NCBI GenBank assembly: GCA_020744425.1
Contig: JAGMUV010000017.1
Location: 1,240,001-1,304,000, forward strand
Length of the DNA: 64,000 nucleotides
From: Dactylonectria macrodidyma
Lineage: Eukaryota; Ascomycota; Sordariomycetes; Hypocreales; Nectriaceae
Reading direction: 5' to 3'
The notes beneath the pieces were generated by a model that was not told where the DNA came from, did not search any database, and saw only the letters and a program-made list of their open reading frames with translations. Below are positions 44,505 to 55,978 of the stretch, in pieces (positions within the stretch are counted from its first letter, which is position 1; every line of letters starts with the position of its first letter). Position numbers and translations under genes: made by a program.

Positions 44505-47053
44505 TTAATGAGTCTCATCAAAGTCGAGATCGTCAGATATGAAGCTCGGGATCGAGACGCCATTCTTCAATGGAGCATTTCCATTAACCTGGCTTCTAAA
44601 GTGCCCACCAGCGGGTTGTTGGGAGGACGGCGATCGGTATGAAGGCTGCGAGTGTAACCCTAACGAGCTACTAGATGCGGAAACACCTGTTTCATCGGTC
44701 ACAGTTGGGAGCTGCAAGCGACGACGATGGTCTTGGTTTGTCCCATTCCTTGCCGTCGCAGCGAGGAAGGGTGGGCTCCAGGAGAGACTCCAGCGCGTGG
44801 AAAGAATGGACAGCCAGGCGTCATACTGTAGAAAGCAGAGATTTCTGGTTGGAGGGCAACACTGCGAGGGGCATCACGGAGCCAGCCTGAATTTGGATAT
44901 GGCTCAAGAGCGCCGCTTGTCCACATTCTTTGTTGCTGGCCGACGGCTTGATACTGCATAAATGCTGGAAGCAGGGCATACGAACTCAGTTGGTGCTGGG
45001 CGTAGGCCATCTGTGTTGTGGGGTCCTGTCCCGTATACTGAAATTGGAACTGCGGGTTCTTTCTTTCCATCTTGACGTTCCCTTTCTGGTTCTGATTGAG
45101 GGATTTGAGGGGCCGCAACCGCGGAACAGGTCTCTGCAATATCCTCTCCCCCTCCTTGGGGAACACATACTGCTCGCAGCACTCGCCTAATTTTGCTTCA
45201 CTAATTAAAGCAAAGCCCTCTTAGTTCCAGGTGAAGGCCTCTGAAGGCGGTATCGTCGGCCGTGTTGCCACGATTGCCGATGATGTTGAAGGGTTCTTCC
45301 ACACAAAGCATATTGTTCGATGGCACATTCCACTTCTTCTGCATCTTCGTAATCACTTTTCCCAGTCGGACTGACAGGACATTCTTGCCATAGTCAAAGT
45401 CGTGGGCATAAAACTTGAAGAATTGGAAAAGAAGGTAGCCGAGACTTTCTTTGTTATGTTCTCCAAACCTACAAAGCGTTCCCAAGTCATTAGTGAAGTC
45501 GCTTTTGTGTCCGTCACTGTGGAGAGGTGGCAGGATAGGGGATTTTGCGATTGAAGGAAGGCGATAATCATCAGTGTCCATGTGTAGGAACTTAAGGTCC
45601 CAGATGCTAGAGCGTATTAGTACGGTTACAAAATCCATCGGTATGACACTAGCTTACTAGCATCACCGATAATACGCCTCCTTGTCCAATACTTGATGAT
45701 CATGGCGAGAGGTCGTACTCGAGGGCCAATCTCGGCATATGCTCTGACCATTAGAGTGCTCTGCAGAGCCTGGATTCCATTGACAGTCATATCACATGCC
45801 AGTTTCAGTTCAGGATCCCATATCTTCACAATTGGAACCTTCTCTGAAGAAACACAAGTGACCTTCTCCATGCCATCTGGTAATGGTCAGTTTTGGTTGG
45901 CAAAAGTTGATCATAAATTGCCATACTTCTGGCTTAGAGTTTGGCAATCATACAAACGCCATTGAACTTCTTCCATTCCGTCGTAATACAAATGCCCACT
46001 GGTTTGGTCAGCAAACGTAATAAACCATGAGACGCCATAAATAACCATCAGAATCGTCCAAGCATAGTAGATTTCCAGAGGATCCGAAGAGTTGAGCTCG
46101 AAAATTGTGCTCTGGTCTTTCGTCGTTTAGAAGTTTTTGAAGCTTTGTTACCAACTTTTGCCTTTTTTTCTCCACTTCCGGAGTTGGTAACACTCGATCA
46201 TATAATTCTCGCATATTAGTTGTGAGTTTCCGCTCTCTATCCTCCGAAAACTTGCTCGTGATACGAGAAGTGTCAACGTTCCCTAGCCTGTCCGGTTCTA
46301 TACTGTAAGGCATCCGCCGTTGCGAAGAAGTGTATCGTCCCAAAACCTCGAACATACATGGTGCCAATGCTGGAAGCAAAAGGGGGTGCCATTTGTCTCG
46401 GAATTGGAAGAACGGAGGGAATCATGTTGTGTAGCGCTGGCCGACAATTCTTGGGATTCAAAAGAGAAATCCCGCACATGCCGATGGGACGTCGACGTAA
46501 ACGAATCAGAACTGGCTGAACGGATGGTGGCTTTCGAGGACTGAGTTGATTGATGGGCCGGTCGCGAACTGAGAGGATGAGAAGGATCGACGTGCCCTGC
46601 CGCCATCTTCAGAGGTGTTTCCCTCGCCGAATTTTTAGGTGCGTAGCTTTCTGAGTTCTGTAACCTGCTCCCATGTCTTCCATCTGAATTTCCCTTGTCG
46701 GTTAAACCGTCCTTGAGGGACAATTTGCTGGAAGGTCGCGATCGAGACGAAGCTTGAATGATCGGGGAGGGAACTACGGGAGGAAGTTGTGGCTTCTGTA
46801 GAGACCCGCCTTTCCGGAGGGGCGAGATGAGCTTGTTATAATGAAGAAGCTGGGCGTGGAAAAAGTCGGATTGCTGGGGAAGAAGCAAGGGGAAGAAGTC
46901 GACAGGGGGTTGAAACTGAGCAGCGGCAGCAGCGGCGGGATTGGTGTCGTCGGGGCCAAGAGCGGGAGCACTGTGGTTGCTCGTGGCTGGGGATGAGTTC
47001 ATAGTGGTCGTTGTGGCAGTCATGGTAGTCGTGCTTGTCGTGGACGTGGACAT
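44505..47053 (-). pseudogene. Cid1-like poly(A)/poly(U) polymerase, decayed
   Basis: The gene order along the minus strand matches a fungal Cid1/Cid13-type nucleotidyltransferase. It has a Ser/Thr-rich N-terminus, then 'LPTPEVEKKRQKLVTKLQKLL', the nucleotidyltransferase core 'LFGSSGNLLCLDDSDV', 'CVSSEKVPIVKIWDPELKLACDM', 'RVRPLAMIIKYWTRRRI' and 'SSYTWTLMIIAFLQ', and the PAP-associated part 'YLLFQFFKFYAHDFDYGKNVLSVRLG'. It is broken in several ways. Near 45925 an in-frame TAA follows 'CMIAKL'. A frameshift lies near 45540, after 'MIIAFLQSQNP'. Another frameshift near 45215 precedes 'ALISEAKLGECCEQYVFPKEGERIL'. The second catalytic Asp of the S-D-x-D motif reads Gly across the intron at 46002-46048. 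The C-terminal tail to 44505 is still recognisable. A functional paralogue must exist elsewhere in the genome. Confidence 0.85.
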
Positions 47054-48054
47054 CGTGGCCCAGGGGCTAGGAAAGTAAGGATGTTGAGGTTCGGCCCCTG
47101 TGGTCGGGGTATCCGTATAGAGCGAGCGAGAAATCCCTAGGATTACAGTCAGGTGCGAGGAGCAGCAGGCTGGCGTGTTGCAATGTTGTAGCTTCGAGCT
47201 TCAGAAGAGGCTTGATCAAACAGAAGGGCATGTGGCGGGACAACTGGCGAGGAGCATCAGTGACGTCGGGAGTCGATGAGAGCTGAAGTAAGTGATGCCG
47301 GCTTCGCATTTCGTCAGTGTTCGTATCCTATAGTCGTTGGGGGTTTCTTTGCGCGTAATCTTTGTTCATTACGTTGGAGGATGATCTCGATCGCTTCGCA
47401 GCCTGGTGGGGAGAAGTGAAGTGTTAGGTAGTTTACGACGCTGACAGAAAATGCATAAATGCGCCACATACGCGAGGTAACCAATCATGTGACCTTGATG
47501 GATAATGAGGTCGCGGAAACAGAGATTTGGGTAATTATTCGTTGAACTGGTGGTGCCGGCAGTAACTCGCCCTCGATGGTGCGGACAGCAATACGTTAAG
47601 GTTTGTTTGCAATGGGCGGCACCTCTACTCTACGGCTAGAAGCTGTGGCTAGGACACCGATGATCCTTGAGGAAGTAATTTATGAGGGAAACCGAAATGC
47701 ATACGAGAATAGATGCCAGGCTATTCTTTAGGTAGAGGATTCCAAATGTCAGAGGGAGGGGTTATTGTGGCTGTGGTGATGTGTTGGCATCGCGTGAAAA
47801 GCAGGCAACCAACCACGGTAAGTAATTACCCGCTGTCAGCTTCGGCAGCCCCACCACACTTTTGCCTTTCGAACGCATCGATGTCCGCCTTGCAATGGCT
47901 GATAAAGACCCCACTCCCTGTCCTCTGGAACTTCGTTAGTTGCGAAGTCAGCAGCACCTTCATTGTCGCAAGCCCTCAAGTCTGTAACAGATCGATATTG
48001 CGCAGCACGAGACAAGACCCGCCTTTCAGAAGGGATTCCTCAACTTTGCATCAG
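47054..48054. other. intergenic, 5' region of the next HET gene
   Basis: Separates the decayed polymerase from the HET gene. The frame of the HET gene is open back to an ATG at 47713, but the extra 114 residues have no HET-like sequence, so they are treated as leader or upstream region. Confidence 0.4.
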
Positions 48055-49767
48055 ATGCCTGTGTTTTCAGCCGCGGATCTCTATGCCGCATTTCCTTTCC
48101 TTGGCACAGATCGCCAGATCCGGTTGCTCGAGCTGCGGCCCGCAAAATGGGACAATCCGCTCGAGGGTCAACTGTCTTTGCAAGCCCTTGACTATGGGTT
48201 GCCTCAATACACTGCGTTGTCGTACGTGTGGGGATCTGGAAACGAAAGAGAGATCTCGGTCAACAACATACCTCTAGCTATTACGGAGAACCTCTACACA
48301 GCTTTGAAATATCTCCGATATGAGGATCGTCCAAGAAAGCTATGGGTAGACGTCATATGCATTCACCAATTCAACAATGAGGAAAGAAAAATGCAAGTGG
48401 CTCAAATGAGCGCAGTCTATGAAAAAGCCACCACGGTCATTTCCTGGCTTGGCGAAGCCACAAACAACAGCGAGCTAGTAATGCAACATCTCCGCTTCGA
48501 AAGATTCAGCCATCGAAAGGATCTCCATGAATTGCTTCACAGTTTCTGGGAACTTCCATACTGGACCAGGGTTTGGATCGTTCAAGAAATCGCTTGTGCA
48601 AAAAAGCTCATCTTCAAATGGGGGCGCGAACAAGTGGAGGGCGATAGGGTGGATGCCTACAGGAAGGCGGCTAAGCCAAGCATGAGTCTGGCTGCGAGCC
48701 GTAATAGCAATTCTCGGGCTGCGCGCGAATCCCCGTTCTGGAAATTCCATGACTGTCTCAACATCGCTTACACATATAAGGAGGGGAGGAATCGAAGCAA
48801 TGTTCTAGCGCTTCTAAGAGATGCAGCACCTCTCAAATCAACAGAGGAAGTGGACAAAGTCTACGGCCTTCTACAACTACTTCCAAAAGAATTTCGCGAC
48901 AGCCTTCCGCCTGACTACGGCATAGACTTCCCTAAATTGTCTGGAAAGGTAATGGAAGCTTACCAGCGACTGTACAGAAACCTCAACCTGCTTTGCGAGT
49001 TTCAGCCCTTGTGGTACGACGGGAAGTTTGAAGGCTGTTCTTCCTGGTTGGTAGACTTACGGCAAGTGTGGAAGGATACTGGCACAGTGCAAAACAGGAG
49101 TTACAAAGACAAGCAAGGCAACCCGCGCGAACCACGGGCCATGATTATAGGCCCCTCACTACACACTCGCGGGGCTATCATGAGCAAAATCGACAAAGTT
49201 TTGGGGCCTCTCGAAAATACGATGAAAGCTTTTTCCCATAATTTTCAGTGTCATCGGCGGCTCCTCCAATCGGAAACCTCTTTCGCCGAGGTGAGGGATC
49301 TGGCTTTAACCCATCTCAGAGCACGATTCCCCCACGAGACCGACCTAGAAGGCATCTTGTTAAGGATGCTGGCCGGCAAGAAGGGGGGTATTCCTGGGCT
49401 TGATAATTGGCCTTACACCAGTTCGGAAGTATGGGATCAGGTCGCAGGCATAGATGAAAATGGGCAGGAGGCGCTCGAAAGGTTCGGCCCAGCTTTCGAG
49501 TTGTTATTTGTGCGTCTGGGACACCGCTGTTTCTTCACTACGAGAGACGGCTATATCGGTTTAGGACCTCCATGTCTTCAAGCAGGCGATCTGGTTTGTG
49601 CGGTATATGGATGTCGGATGCTTTTAGCGCTGAGAGAACAGCCAGGAGACGCTGGGGGAGCAATCACGTACAGGTTCGTTGGTCCTGTCTGTACTGACGA
49701 GTTGGCGGAAGGCATCGACTGTTTGGACGGCGGAATATACCGGGAAACGATTTTTAAAATTGTGTAG
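48055..49767 (+). CDS. HET-domain protein
   Basis: A complete single-exon gene of 570 residues from the ATG at 48055 ('MPVFSAADLYAAFPFLG'). The HET domain includes 'QIRLLELRPAKWD', 'YTALSYVWGSGNE', 'LWVDVICIHQFNNEERKMQVAQM', 'YEKATTVISWLGEAT' and 'LPYWTRVWIVQEIACAK'. Downstream are 'EVDKVYGLLQLLPKEF' and the C-terminal 'GYIGLGPPCLQAGDLVCAVYGC' and 'YRFVGPVCTDELAEG' blocks, the same organisation as the HET gene at 36759. An in-frame start at 47713 would add 114 residues; it is rejected because homology-like sequence starts at 48055. In the core, the usual D-A-x-C-I-N-Q is D-V-I-C-I-H-Q, a mild deviation. Confidence 0.92.
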   Translation: MPVFSAADLYAAFPFLGTDRQIRLLELRPAKWDNPLEGQLSLQALDYGLPQYTALSYVWGSGNEREISVNNIPLAITENLYTALKYLRYEDRPRKLWVDVICIHQFNNEERKMQVAQMSAVYEKATTVISWLGEATNNSELVMQHLRFERFSHRKDLHELLHSFWELPYWTRVWIVQEIACAKKLIFKWGREQVEGDRVDAYRKAAKPSMSLAASRNSNSRAARESPFWKFHDCLNIAYTYKEGRNRSNVLALLRDAAPLKSTEEVDKVYGLLQLLPKEFRDSLPPDYGIDFPKLSGKVMEAYQRLYRNLNLLCEFQPLWYDGKFEGCSSWLVDLRQVWKDTGTVQNRSYKDKQGNPREPRAMIIGPSLHTRGAIMSKIDKVLGPLENTMKAFSHNFQCHRRLLQSETSFAEVRDLALTHLRARFPHETDLEGILLRMLAGKKGGIPGLDNWPYTSSEVWDQVAGIDENGQEALERFGPAFELLFVRLGHRCFFTTRDGYIGLGPPCLQAGDLVCAVYGCRMLLALREQPGDAGGAITYRFVGPVCTDELAEGIDCLDGGIYRETIFKIV

Positions 49768-50599
49768 GAGATTTTGGATGGCGTTCGTTGAAACTGTCAA
49801 GGGGTACATTATTATGCCTCAGGTTGACTACCCCAATCTTGACCGACGTGATTTTGTGGCTGAAGAAGGAGATGTGCAAAAATCAAAACTCTGGTCCCGA
49901 GCCAATCGCACAAGAATTTGATACTTGCAGAATTAATAAGATAAGAGTCATCAGCTAAGCACCAATGGGATCGCGACACACAGGTCAGAGTAGAGAAGCA
50001 AGCCCATAATCAGTCGATCCGAAGCGGTCATGTTGATGCAAAGATGGATCTTAGTCAAACCCTGCATAAAGCACGATGAGTGGAGCCACAGTTGGCTGCT
50101 TTGCGTGTATAGACAGTTTGAGATGGACACTGGCAACTTCGGGAGCATATCTTGGCTCATAGCGGTGGTCGAATGAGGGCTGCTGATGCGATTGTGGCGG
50201 GACAGGGGTTAGATAGGGTTGTGGGGACTAGAGATTCAACTCTCTAGGTCTCGGGATTTTTCTAGGGATTTTTCAAGCGGAAGATCATCGTCACGAACGT
50301 CAGCTTCAACAGCTGGGGAGGCAGAGAAGCCTCTCAGCTGCGGGACTGGGCGGCATTGTTATTTTCTAGACTGTAAGACTATCAATTTCATTGCGGATTT
50401 CCTGCTTTCTATCAGACCTCTTTGAATCCGGCCGAATACGCCCTTTTTCCTGCGAGCCGACCGACCGCGTCCGCGGTCTTCCACCCAAGCCCGAATCTGC
50501 CGCTGCAACCTTCATCTTTTCGAGCCTTGCCACAATCCGCAGCGGCGATCCAACCCAATAAAGCGTCTAATTAGACACTTTCCTAGCTATCTTGAAGAG
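49768..50599. other. intergenic, no gene seen
   Basis: Contains the 3' flank of the HET gene. Short frames here show no similarity and no repeat was recognised. Confidence 0.4.
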
Positions 50600-51895
50600 A
50601 CCGGCCCGTCATCTTCACCTGCGGTGGTGCTGGAAGCAGCCGCTGCCGACCTCTGCTAGAGGCGGCGAGACGGCGTCAGTCACGATTGGCCCCAGTGGCC
50701 CCGGAAAGATAGCTAGCCATTTGGGTGTGGTTTCTTCCTCGTCCGCCAAGGTCGTTTCACTGCCCTGTTCGAGAGCAACCCAGCCAACGCTCCATATGGC
50801 GGCGACCGAGCCCAACTCATTAGAATGCACGCGGAACGGGTCACGAGGTAAGGTAGCACGGGGAAAACCCTCAGACTTGTGCTCATCGAGACACTCCCAT
50901 AGTGCCTGGTTTTGCGTAAAGTAGAGCTACCGCGGCCCCATCAAACGCTTCTGGAAGAGTCCGCCGTAGGGGCAATCTGAGGCGGACGCGGCGATGCCAC
51001 AAGCCGCGTTCGTGTAGATGTATCTCATCATAGGGACTTCGGCCTCCCAGTCATCTCGGGGATTTTCGATAATGCAAAAGCAGTCGATCCATACGTATCG
51101 GTCACCGAAATGTCTAGCGATGAAGAAGACTTCCAATGTCTACGGCAGGCCCGAGCTTTTGGTCCCACGACAATATTGGTCTATGGCAGATGATGACAAG
51201 AGTGCGTGCTAGCGATCTGTTCCCCATCGGTAGCTCAAGCTCAGATAGCAGGGGTTAGCAACTATAATATTGGTCGTGCTGATCAACAGCTTCCAGTGCA
51301 TATCCTCGTGTAATCCGACATCAAGGAGACGTCACGGGAGCCACCTCTCTGTTGGTGTAGGAAGGTTCTTGCACCTGTTGTTATGATGACAGGCGCACTC
51401 ATGGAACCAGGAATATGCCAAGTCGAGTGTTTTCGAAGGCCTAGTGTTTCTCTAGACCTCGGAGAAGACAAACAAGCTCTCGTATTCATTGCGTGTAGAT
51501 CTTTAGCAGCCGCAAATATACGAGATTGGGAAATAGCCAAGAGTAGACGGCAACGGCGCGCAAAAGTACATACCAACCAAATAGATCAAAATAAAACAAA
51601 TATCTGTGCCTTGCTCGATTTCCTCTCGCGTCGGATCTTGAATATGACCAAAATGCTGATCTGGTGCAATGCCTTTGTACTCCTCGTTATTGACCGACTG
51701 GTGGAAAGGATTCCACGCTTCGGGTGCAAGGCTGTCCCATGCTGGTGTAGGTTGCACGCTGAGGTTCCATTGTTTGGAACAGAGGAAGCAATTATTGGCG
51801 GCTGCCTTCCGAAATAGTTCAAAGATTTGACTATCTGGGGTATGGCCACAAAGGCTAGGCTGTTGCCCCTTACCCTTGGGCTGGACAACTTGCAC
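50600..51895 (-). pseudogene. decayed HET-domain gene
   Basis: Fragments in shifting frames on the minus strand follow HET order. The N-terminal block is 'FRKAAANNCFLCSKQWN' (51895-51503). A broken core has 'NPCYLSLSYRWGTDR' followed at once by TAG near 51225. Then come 'MEVFFIARHFGDRYVWIDCFCI' and 'MRYIYTNAACGIAASASDCPYGGLF' (51136-50927), ending in TAG. Finally 'ALWECLDEHKSEGFP' appears in another frame (about 50905). At least two stops and two frame changes are needed, so no normal HET protein can be made. The surviving segments are distinct from the other HET genes in the window, so this is not a recent local copy of them. Confidence 0.8.
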
Positions 51896-52300
51896 GCAAA
51901 TGGAAAATAGCCAACTCTATGGCTGGGACATTTCGATGATGAAGCCAGCGTGGCCTACTGAAGTTCTGTAGTTGGACCATTTCGCCTAGTTTGGTGTTCA
52001 AGGTATTGAAAGGTGTGGTGATGCCGTTGATGGGACTGGCCAAATTGTTACCCAGACTGTGCGCCAGTATGACTGTGGCATGACTACGCGTCTGACTAGG
52101 TATAGAGAATGTTATCTGTGTTAGTAAGCAATGTCTGATATGCAAAGCAGCATTCTAATGTTGTTTGATTACCCCGCCTCTACCTTCGACATCAATCCTT
52201 CAACCCTACTCTCTTAGACATTCTTTATTATCCCTACTAGTGCATCTCAAGTCGCCCTTTTCTCTTCTTCACTCGCCCTAGGCTTCACTACGCCTCAACC
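51896..52300. other. intergenic, promoter region of the isochorismatase-like gene
   Basis: A CT-rich tract (about 52240-52290) just before the ATG at 52301 is typical of a fungal promoter and transcription start region. Confidence 0.45.
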
Positions 52301-53164
52301 ATGGCAGTTGACCAAGACGAGGTCATCGGCGGCAAGAAGAATTTCTGGCTCTACTCCAAAGACAAGGGGTTCGATCTGACACATCCTGCAACGCCTTCTT
52401 CGCCACCAATCTATCCTCGCATTCCTCTGCGGACAACCAAAGCCGACATAGCAGTTGATCCGGCGAAGACAGCCCTCGTGGTAGTCGACCTACAGAATTA
52501 TTTTCTCTCCCCACTCCTCGGTCGTCCTAAGGAGGGGATAGGTATCGACCTCGTGGGCAGGCTCCTGAACCAGGCGATCCCCGCGTGCAGAAAGGCCGGT
52601 ATTCCCATCGTTTGGCTCGGCTGGGGCTTGACGCAAGAGGACGTGGATGTGATGCCGCCGGCCATAGTCAAAGGATTCGCGGCTGATGCCAACTTTGACG
52701 GACCACGCAAGGTGGGCTCCCTGGGCTCCGAAATTGGGCCATTGGAGTGCCATGACGGCACCGTCATCAACGGCGGTCGGGTTCTGATGCGTGGTGCATG
52801 GAACACTGCGTTCTATTCGCCCCTGGCGGACGTGTCCGAGCCAGGTGATATTTGGGTTTCGAAGAATCGCTTGTCCGGGTTCTGGGGAGGCACTGGTATC
52901 GAGGAGATTCTAGAAGAACGCTGCATCAGGACACTGCTCTTTTCAGGAGCGAACACAGATCAGTGCGTCGCTGGCAGCCTGCAGGATGCCTTTACCAAGG
53001 GCTGGGACTGCCTCATGCTGAAGGACGGGTGTGTCACGACGAGCCCAGAGTACGCCAGCCGCTGCATCGAGTATAATTGCGAGGGGGGCTGGGGGTTCTT
53101 GCTGACTTGTGACCAATTTGTTCAAGGCGTGAGAAATACGCTGTATTCCCCTGCCGACTCCTAA
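52301..53164 (+). CDS. isochorismatase-family cysteine hydrolase
   Basis: A single-exon, intact protein of 287 residues. The catalytic triad of the isochorismatase-like fold is complete: Asp63 in 'ALVVVDLQNYFL', Lys188 in 'IWVSKNRLSGFWGG' and Cys222 in 'FSGANTDQCVAGSLQDA'. A cis-peptide-like G-A-N-T-D-Q-C motif precedes the cysteine as in this family. Members hydrolyse isochorismate, nicotinamide, N-carbamoyl compounds or other amides; the substrate cannot be decided from the residues seen. There is no signal peptide, so it is likely cytosolic. Some family members in plant-associated fungi remove salicylate precursors, but nothing here demonstrates that. The next gene downstream is a decayed transporter on the opposite strand. 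Confidence 0.93.
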   Translation: MAVDQDEVIGGKKNFWLYSKDKGFDLTHPATPSSPPIYPRIPLRTTKADIAVDPAKTALVVVDLQNYFLSPLLGRPKEGIGIDLVGRLLNQAIPACRKAGIPIVWLGWGLTQEDVDVMPPAIVKGFAADANFDGPRKVGSLGSEIGPLECHDGTVINGGRVLMRGAWNTAFYSPLADVSEPGDIWVSKNRLSGFWGGTGIEEILEERCIRTLLFSGANTDQCVAGSLQDAFTKGWDCLMLKDGCVTTSPEYASRCIEYNCEGGWGFLLTCDQFVQGVRNTLYSPADS

Positions 53165-53479
53165 GGTAGCTAGCTCTACACGATTCTGCAGAGCCTCCAT
53201 CCACTCAGACGATTACGCAGCCAGGCTACATGAAGGTGTAGGTGTCGACAGATATCTTTTACACACCAGAATTTCTCCCCAGCCATCAGACTTTGGAGGT
53301 GTCCGAGGTAGGAATATGGAAAGCATCCCACCACAAGGCCAGAGGGCTTACGATTCCCTGCTAGAGAATGAATCCCGTTACGCAACACAGCAAAGCCATG
53401 TCCATGAACCCAAGGTGTCTACGGCCGACAATCATGATGAGGCTGCCGAGAGCTCGAGGCAAGGTCATTGACGGGATAA
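53165..53479. other. intergenic, no gene seen
   Basis: Spacer between the isochorismatase-like gene and the 3' end of the OPT pseudogene. The exact end of the pseudogene is not defined, and no other feature is recognised. Confidence 0.4.
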
Positions 53480-55427
53480 CGCACATGCCTGAGAAACAGT
53501 AAGTCCCAGGGGCATTTCTTGAATGTGGAGACGGACAACTTCTTCTAACATATTACCATAGCGATAGCTGAAGGAACAAACGTGCGCCACCAATGTTCCG
53601 AGCCCATGATTCCGAGAGTGTTGAGCACTGCGCCGAGAACAAGGGCCCCGATAGAGAAGCCAATGGCCCCAGGTGGCAACACTAGCTGGCGGAGGAACCG
53701 CGATGCAACGAGATACAGATAACCGTCGGGGATTCCGAACTCATCACTTCGCAGTTCTTTGACTGCCGTATATGCCCTTTAAAGGGAGGTCACGATCAAG
53801 GACCCAGCGAAGGAGCCCACCATCTAGCCATAGAAGACGGCTCTTAGTGGTGTCGGAGTTATGTACGCCGTCTTCAAGCCACCCCATTGTTGCGCAGCTT
53901 GAGAAGTGCCGGCCTCGACCGCGCCGCCGAACATGAGGTTCGCACGCATATATTTGGCACTGGAGCTAGGGACCACGAGGCTGGCGATGAGTTGTGCTAT
54001 CCTTCCTGTGCTTGTTTGTGAAAAAATGTTGTCCCAATAGGAATTGAATACGAAGCAGGGACATTGTTGTGAAGAACGCAGCAATGGCCAGAGCGGCACC
54101 GTTGTCGGTCTCTCCTAGTGAACGCATGGAGACGAAGCCAGCGAGGAGAACGAGTAGGGTAGCGAATAGTGTAGCGAGAGAATGGATAAACTTCCGAAAG
54201 GTAGCTAGCTCCTAGAGAAACAAGGTACGTGACAAATAAGGTCACGGCAAGCCTAAGAATCAACGTCGGGGTTGTTAGTGAGCCGTCTGGCCAGTCGTCC
54301 GTGTCCTCGGCTTAGCTGAGGGCAATCCCCTGATAATTCGAGTCTGAGCTGCCGGAGAGCAGCGGAGTCTGTTCGCTGGGGCTACTATTGGAGCGTCTAA
54401 GCCATGACGCCAGGAGTGTCTGAAGCACGTAGCTTGCCCGAGAGGAACAAGGCTTCAAGATAATCTAAGCTATGCTGGCGATAAGTTGAACTCCCATAGC
54501 TAGCCTTTTGCAAGGGTGTGGCTAAAAATGGTAAGGTGTATCAGGGCTGGGACAAAGTGTGCAACCAGGCCCTATGGTGTCGTGTCGTGTCGAGGTTAGC
54601 AATGTGGGCGCGACAAGCGACATAAGGCAGAATGAAGATGAGAAATTCACAAGCAAAGTGGGAAAGGCTAGAGAAAGAAGCAGGACTTTGATAGTCTAGG
54701 CGTTTCCGTCTTGTCCCAGTTGTTGGTTGGGTTGGCCTTTCGTGCTCAGTTGGCCCGGACGGGTCAGCGACGACGCTCCGGTGCACGGGTTGGCTGCTAT
54801 CACTGCCATCACTGCTATCATCAGGCTCTCCTAGCGCGACAACTGGCGGGAACCCCCCGAAAAGGATACCAATCAGGTACCGGTGGCGGTGGCTAACGGG
54901 AAACGAAGCGGCTCGCGGTGGATGAACAGTCCTCTGAAGGGGGCAGCGGCGACAATGCCCAGGTCGCAGGTGGCCAGTGACCATAGGAGAAGCTGGGGCA
55001 ATCTGAATCGGACTGGCGGTCCGTCTTCCTCAGCGGCTGTGGATTCGAGAGCAGGGAGAAAAGACGTAAAGCCCGGTGTGAAAAGGGCAAGGCCGAGGCC
55101 GGCTGCAATGACCTCGACAAGCGCGATCTCGGCGGGGTTCAGAGGTGGCTGGGAGGAAAACCGATGCTGGATGGCGCTGAGGATGGCGCTCTGCATGGGC
55201 ATGGTGTTCACAGCGCCTGTCTGGAGGCCAAAGCACAAGTTGGCCAGGCTCACGGCGAGGCCGAGAAGGATGCCGCAGGCGATTGCGTGAGGGGTTAGGG
55301 CGTCGGAGAAGATGGGCAAGGCGGATTTGGCTGGCTGTGTTGCTATGGGTGGCGGGGCTTGCAGGTCGATGTTGATAGAAGTCGTGCTTGCCATGATCTG
55401 GCCAACGTTGGCGAGCATGTTTGGCAT
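53480..55427 (-). pseudogene. OPT-family oligopeptide transporter, decayed
   Basis: The minus strand begins with a good OPT N-terminus: 'LTPHAIACGILLGLAVSLANLCFGLQTGAVN', 'NPAEIALVEVIAAGLGLALF' and 'PLRFPLATATGT'. The frame then shifts ('YLIGILFGG' in another frame at about 54880). Later parts are visible as 'LVLLAGFVSMRSLGETDNGAA', 'FGGAVEAGTSQAAQQWGGLKTAY' and the C-terminal 'FGIPDGYLYLVASRFLRQLVLPPGA' with 'HWWRTFVPSAIAM'. In-frame stops occur at 53824-53826 (TAG where OPT proteins have Gln after FYG) and at 53779-53781 (TAA). A central part is missing or unrecognisable. OPT proteins import small peptides or metal chelates across membranes; this copy cannot be functional. Confidence 0.82.
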
Positions 55428-55978
55428 ATGAACGATAGCAGATTGATGCTTGATGAAAGAGGTTTAGGGGGTCGAACGAGTCTACAACGCCGCTACGTGA
55501 TTCAGTACTTAGGCGTCGAAGAAGTCTCGTTATCGGCCGTGCCAGCGGTGTGTATCTGTGAGTGTAGGATCGAGGTTGCGGCTCTGTGGCTTTTAGCATA
55601 AACGATTCCTCGAGCCTATGTCCACTGGCCAGGGCTTGACATTGCTGGGTATTCGCCAGGATCTAGAACGAGGCGCACACTCGAGAGAACACCAAAAATA
55701 ATGATCAACAATGAAATAGTCAAAATGAGCTGCATGGGAAAGAGAACATGATTCATCGACTGCCAGGGTAGTTAGGCGCAGGTACGCCTAAACGAGGACT
55801 TCTCTTAGTACGGAGTACAGAGGCAAACCATGTGCTACAGATGGTACAGAGTGCCACTCATCTCTATAGCCGTCAAACCTGTACGTGTCTATCCAATGGT
55901 GTCGGCGCCTTCATTTTCTCTCCGCTCTTAGGCAACACTGGTTGCCTTCATCACTCCCAATATTGACGGTACATAGCT
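55428..55978. other. intergenic, no gene seen
   Basis: Lies between the start of the OPT pseudogene and the stop codon of the phosphorylase-NACHT gene. No feature is recognised. Confidence 0.4.

Noticed and set aside
44239..44508. 89-codon plus-strand open frame
   Set aside because: No recognisable protein features and no support beyond being open.
47713..48054. Longer N-terminus for the HET gene starting at 47713
   Set aside because: The extra sequence has no HET-family character, while the family-like start is at 48055.
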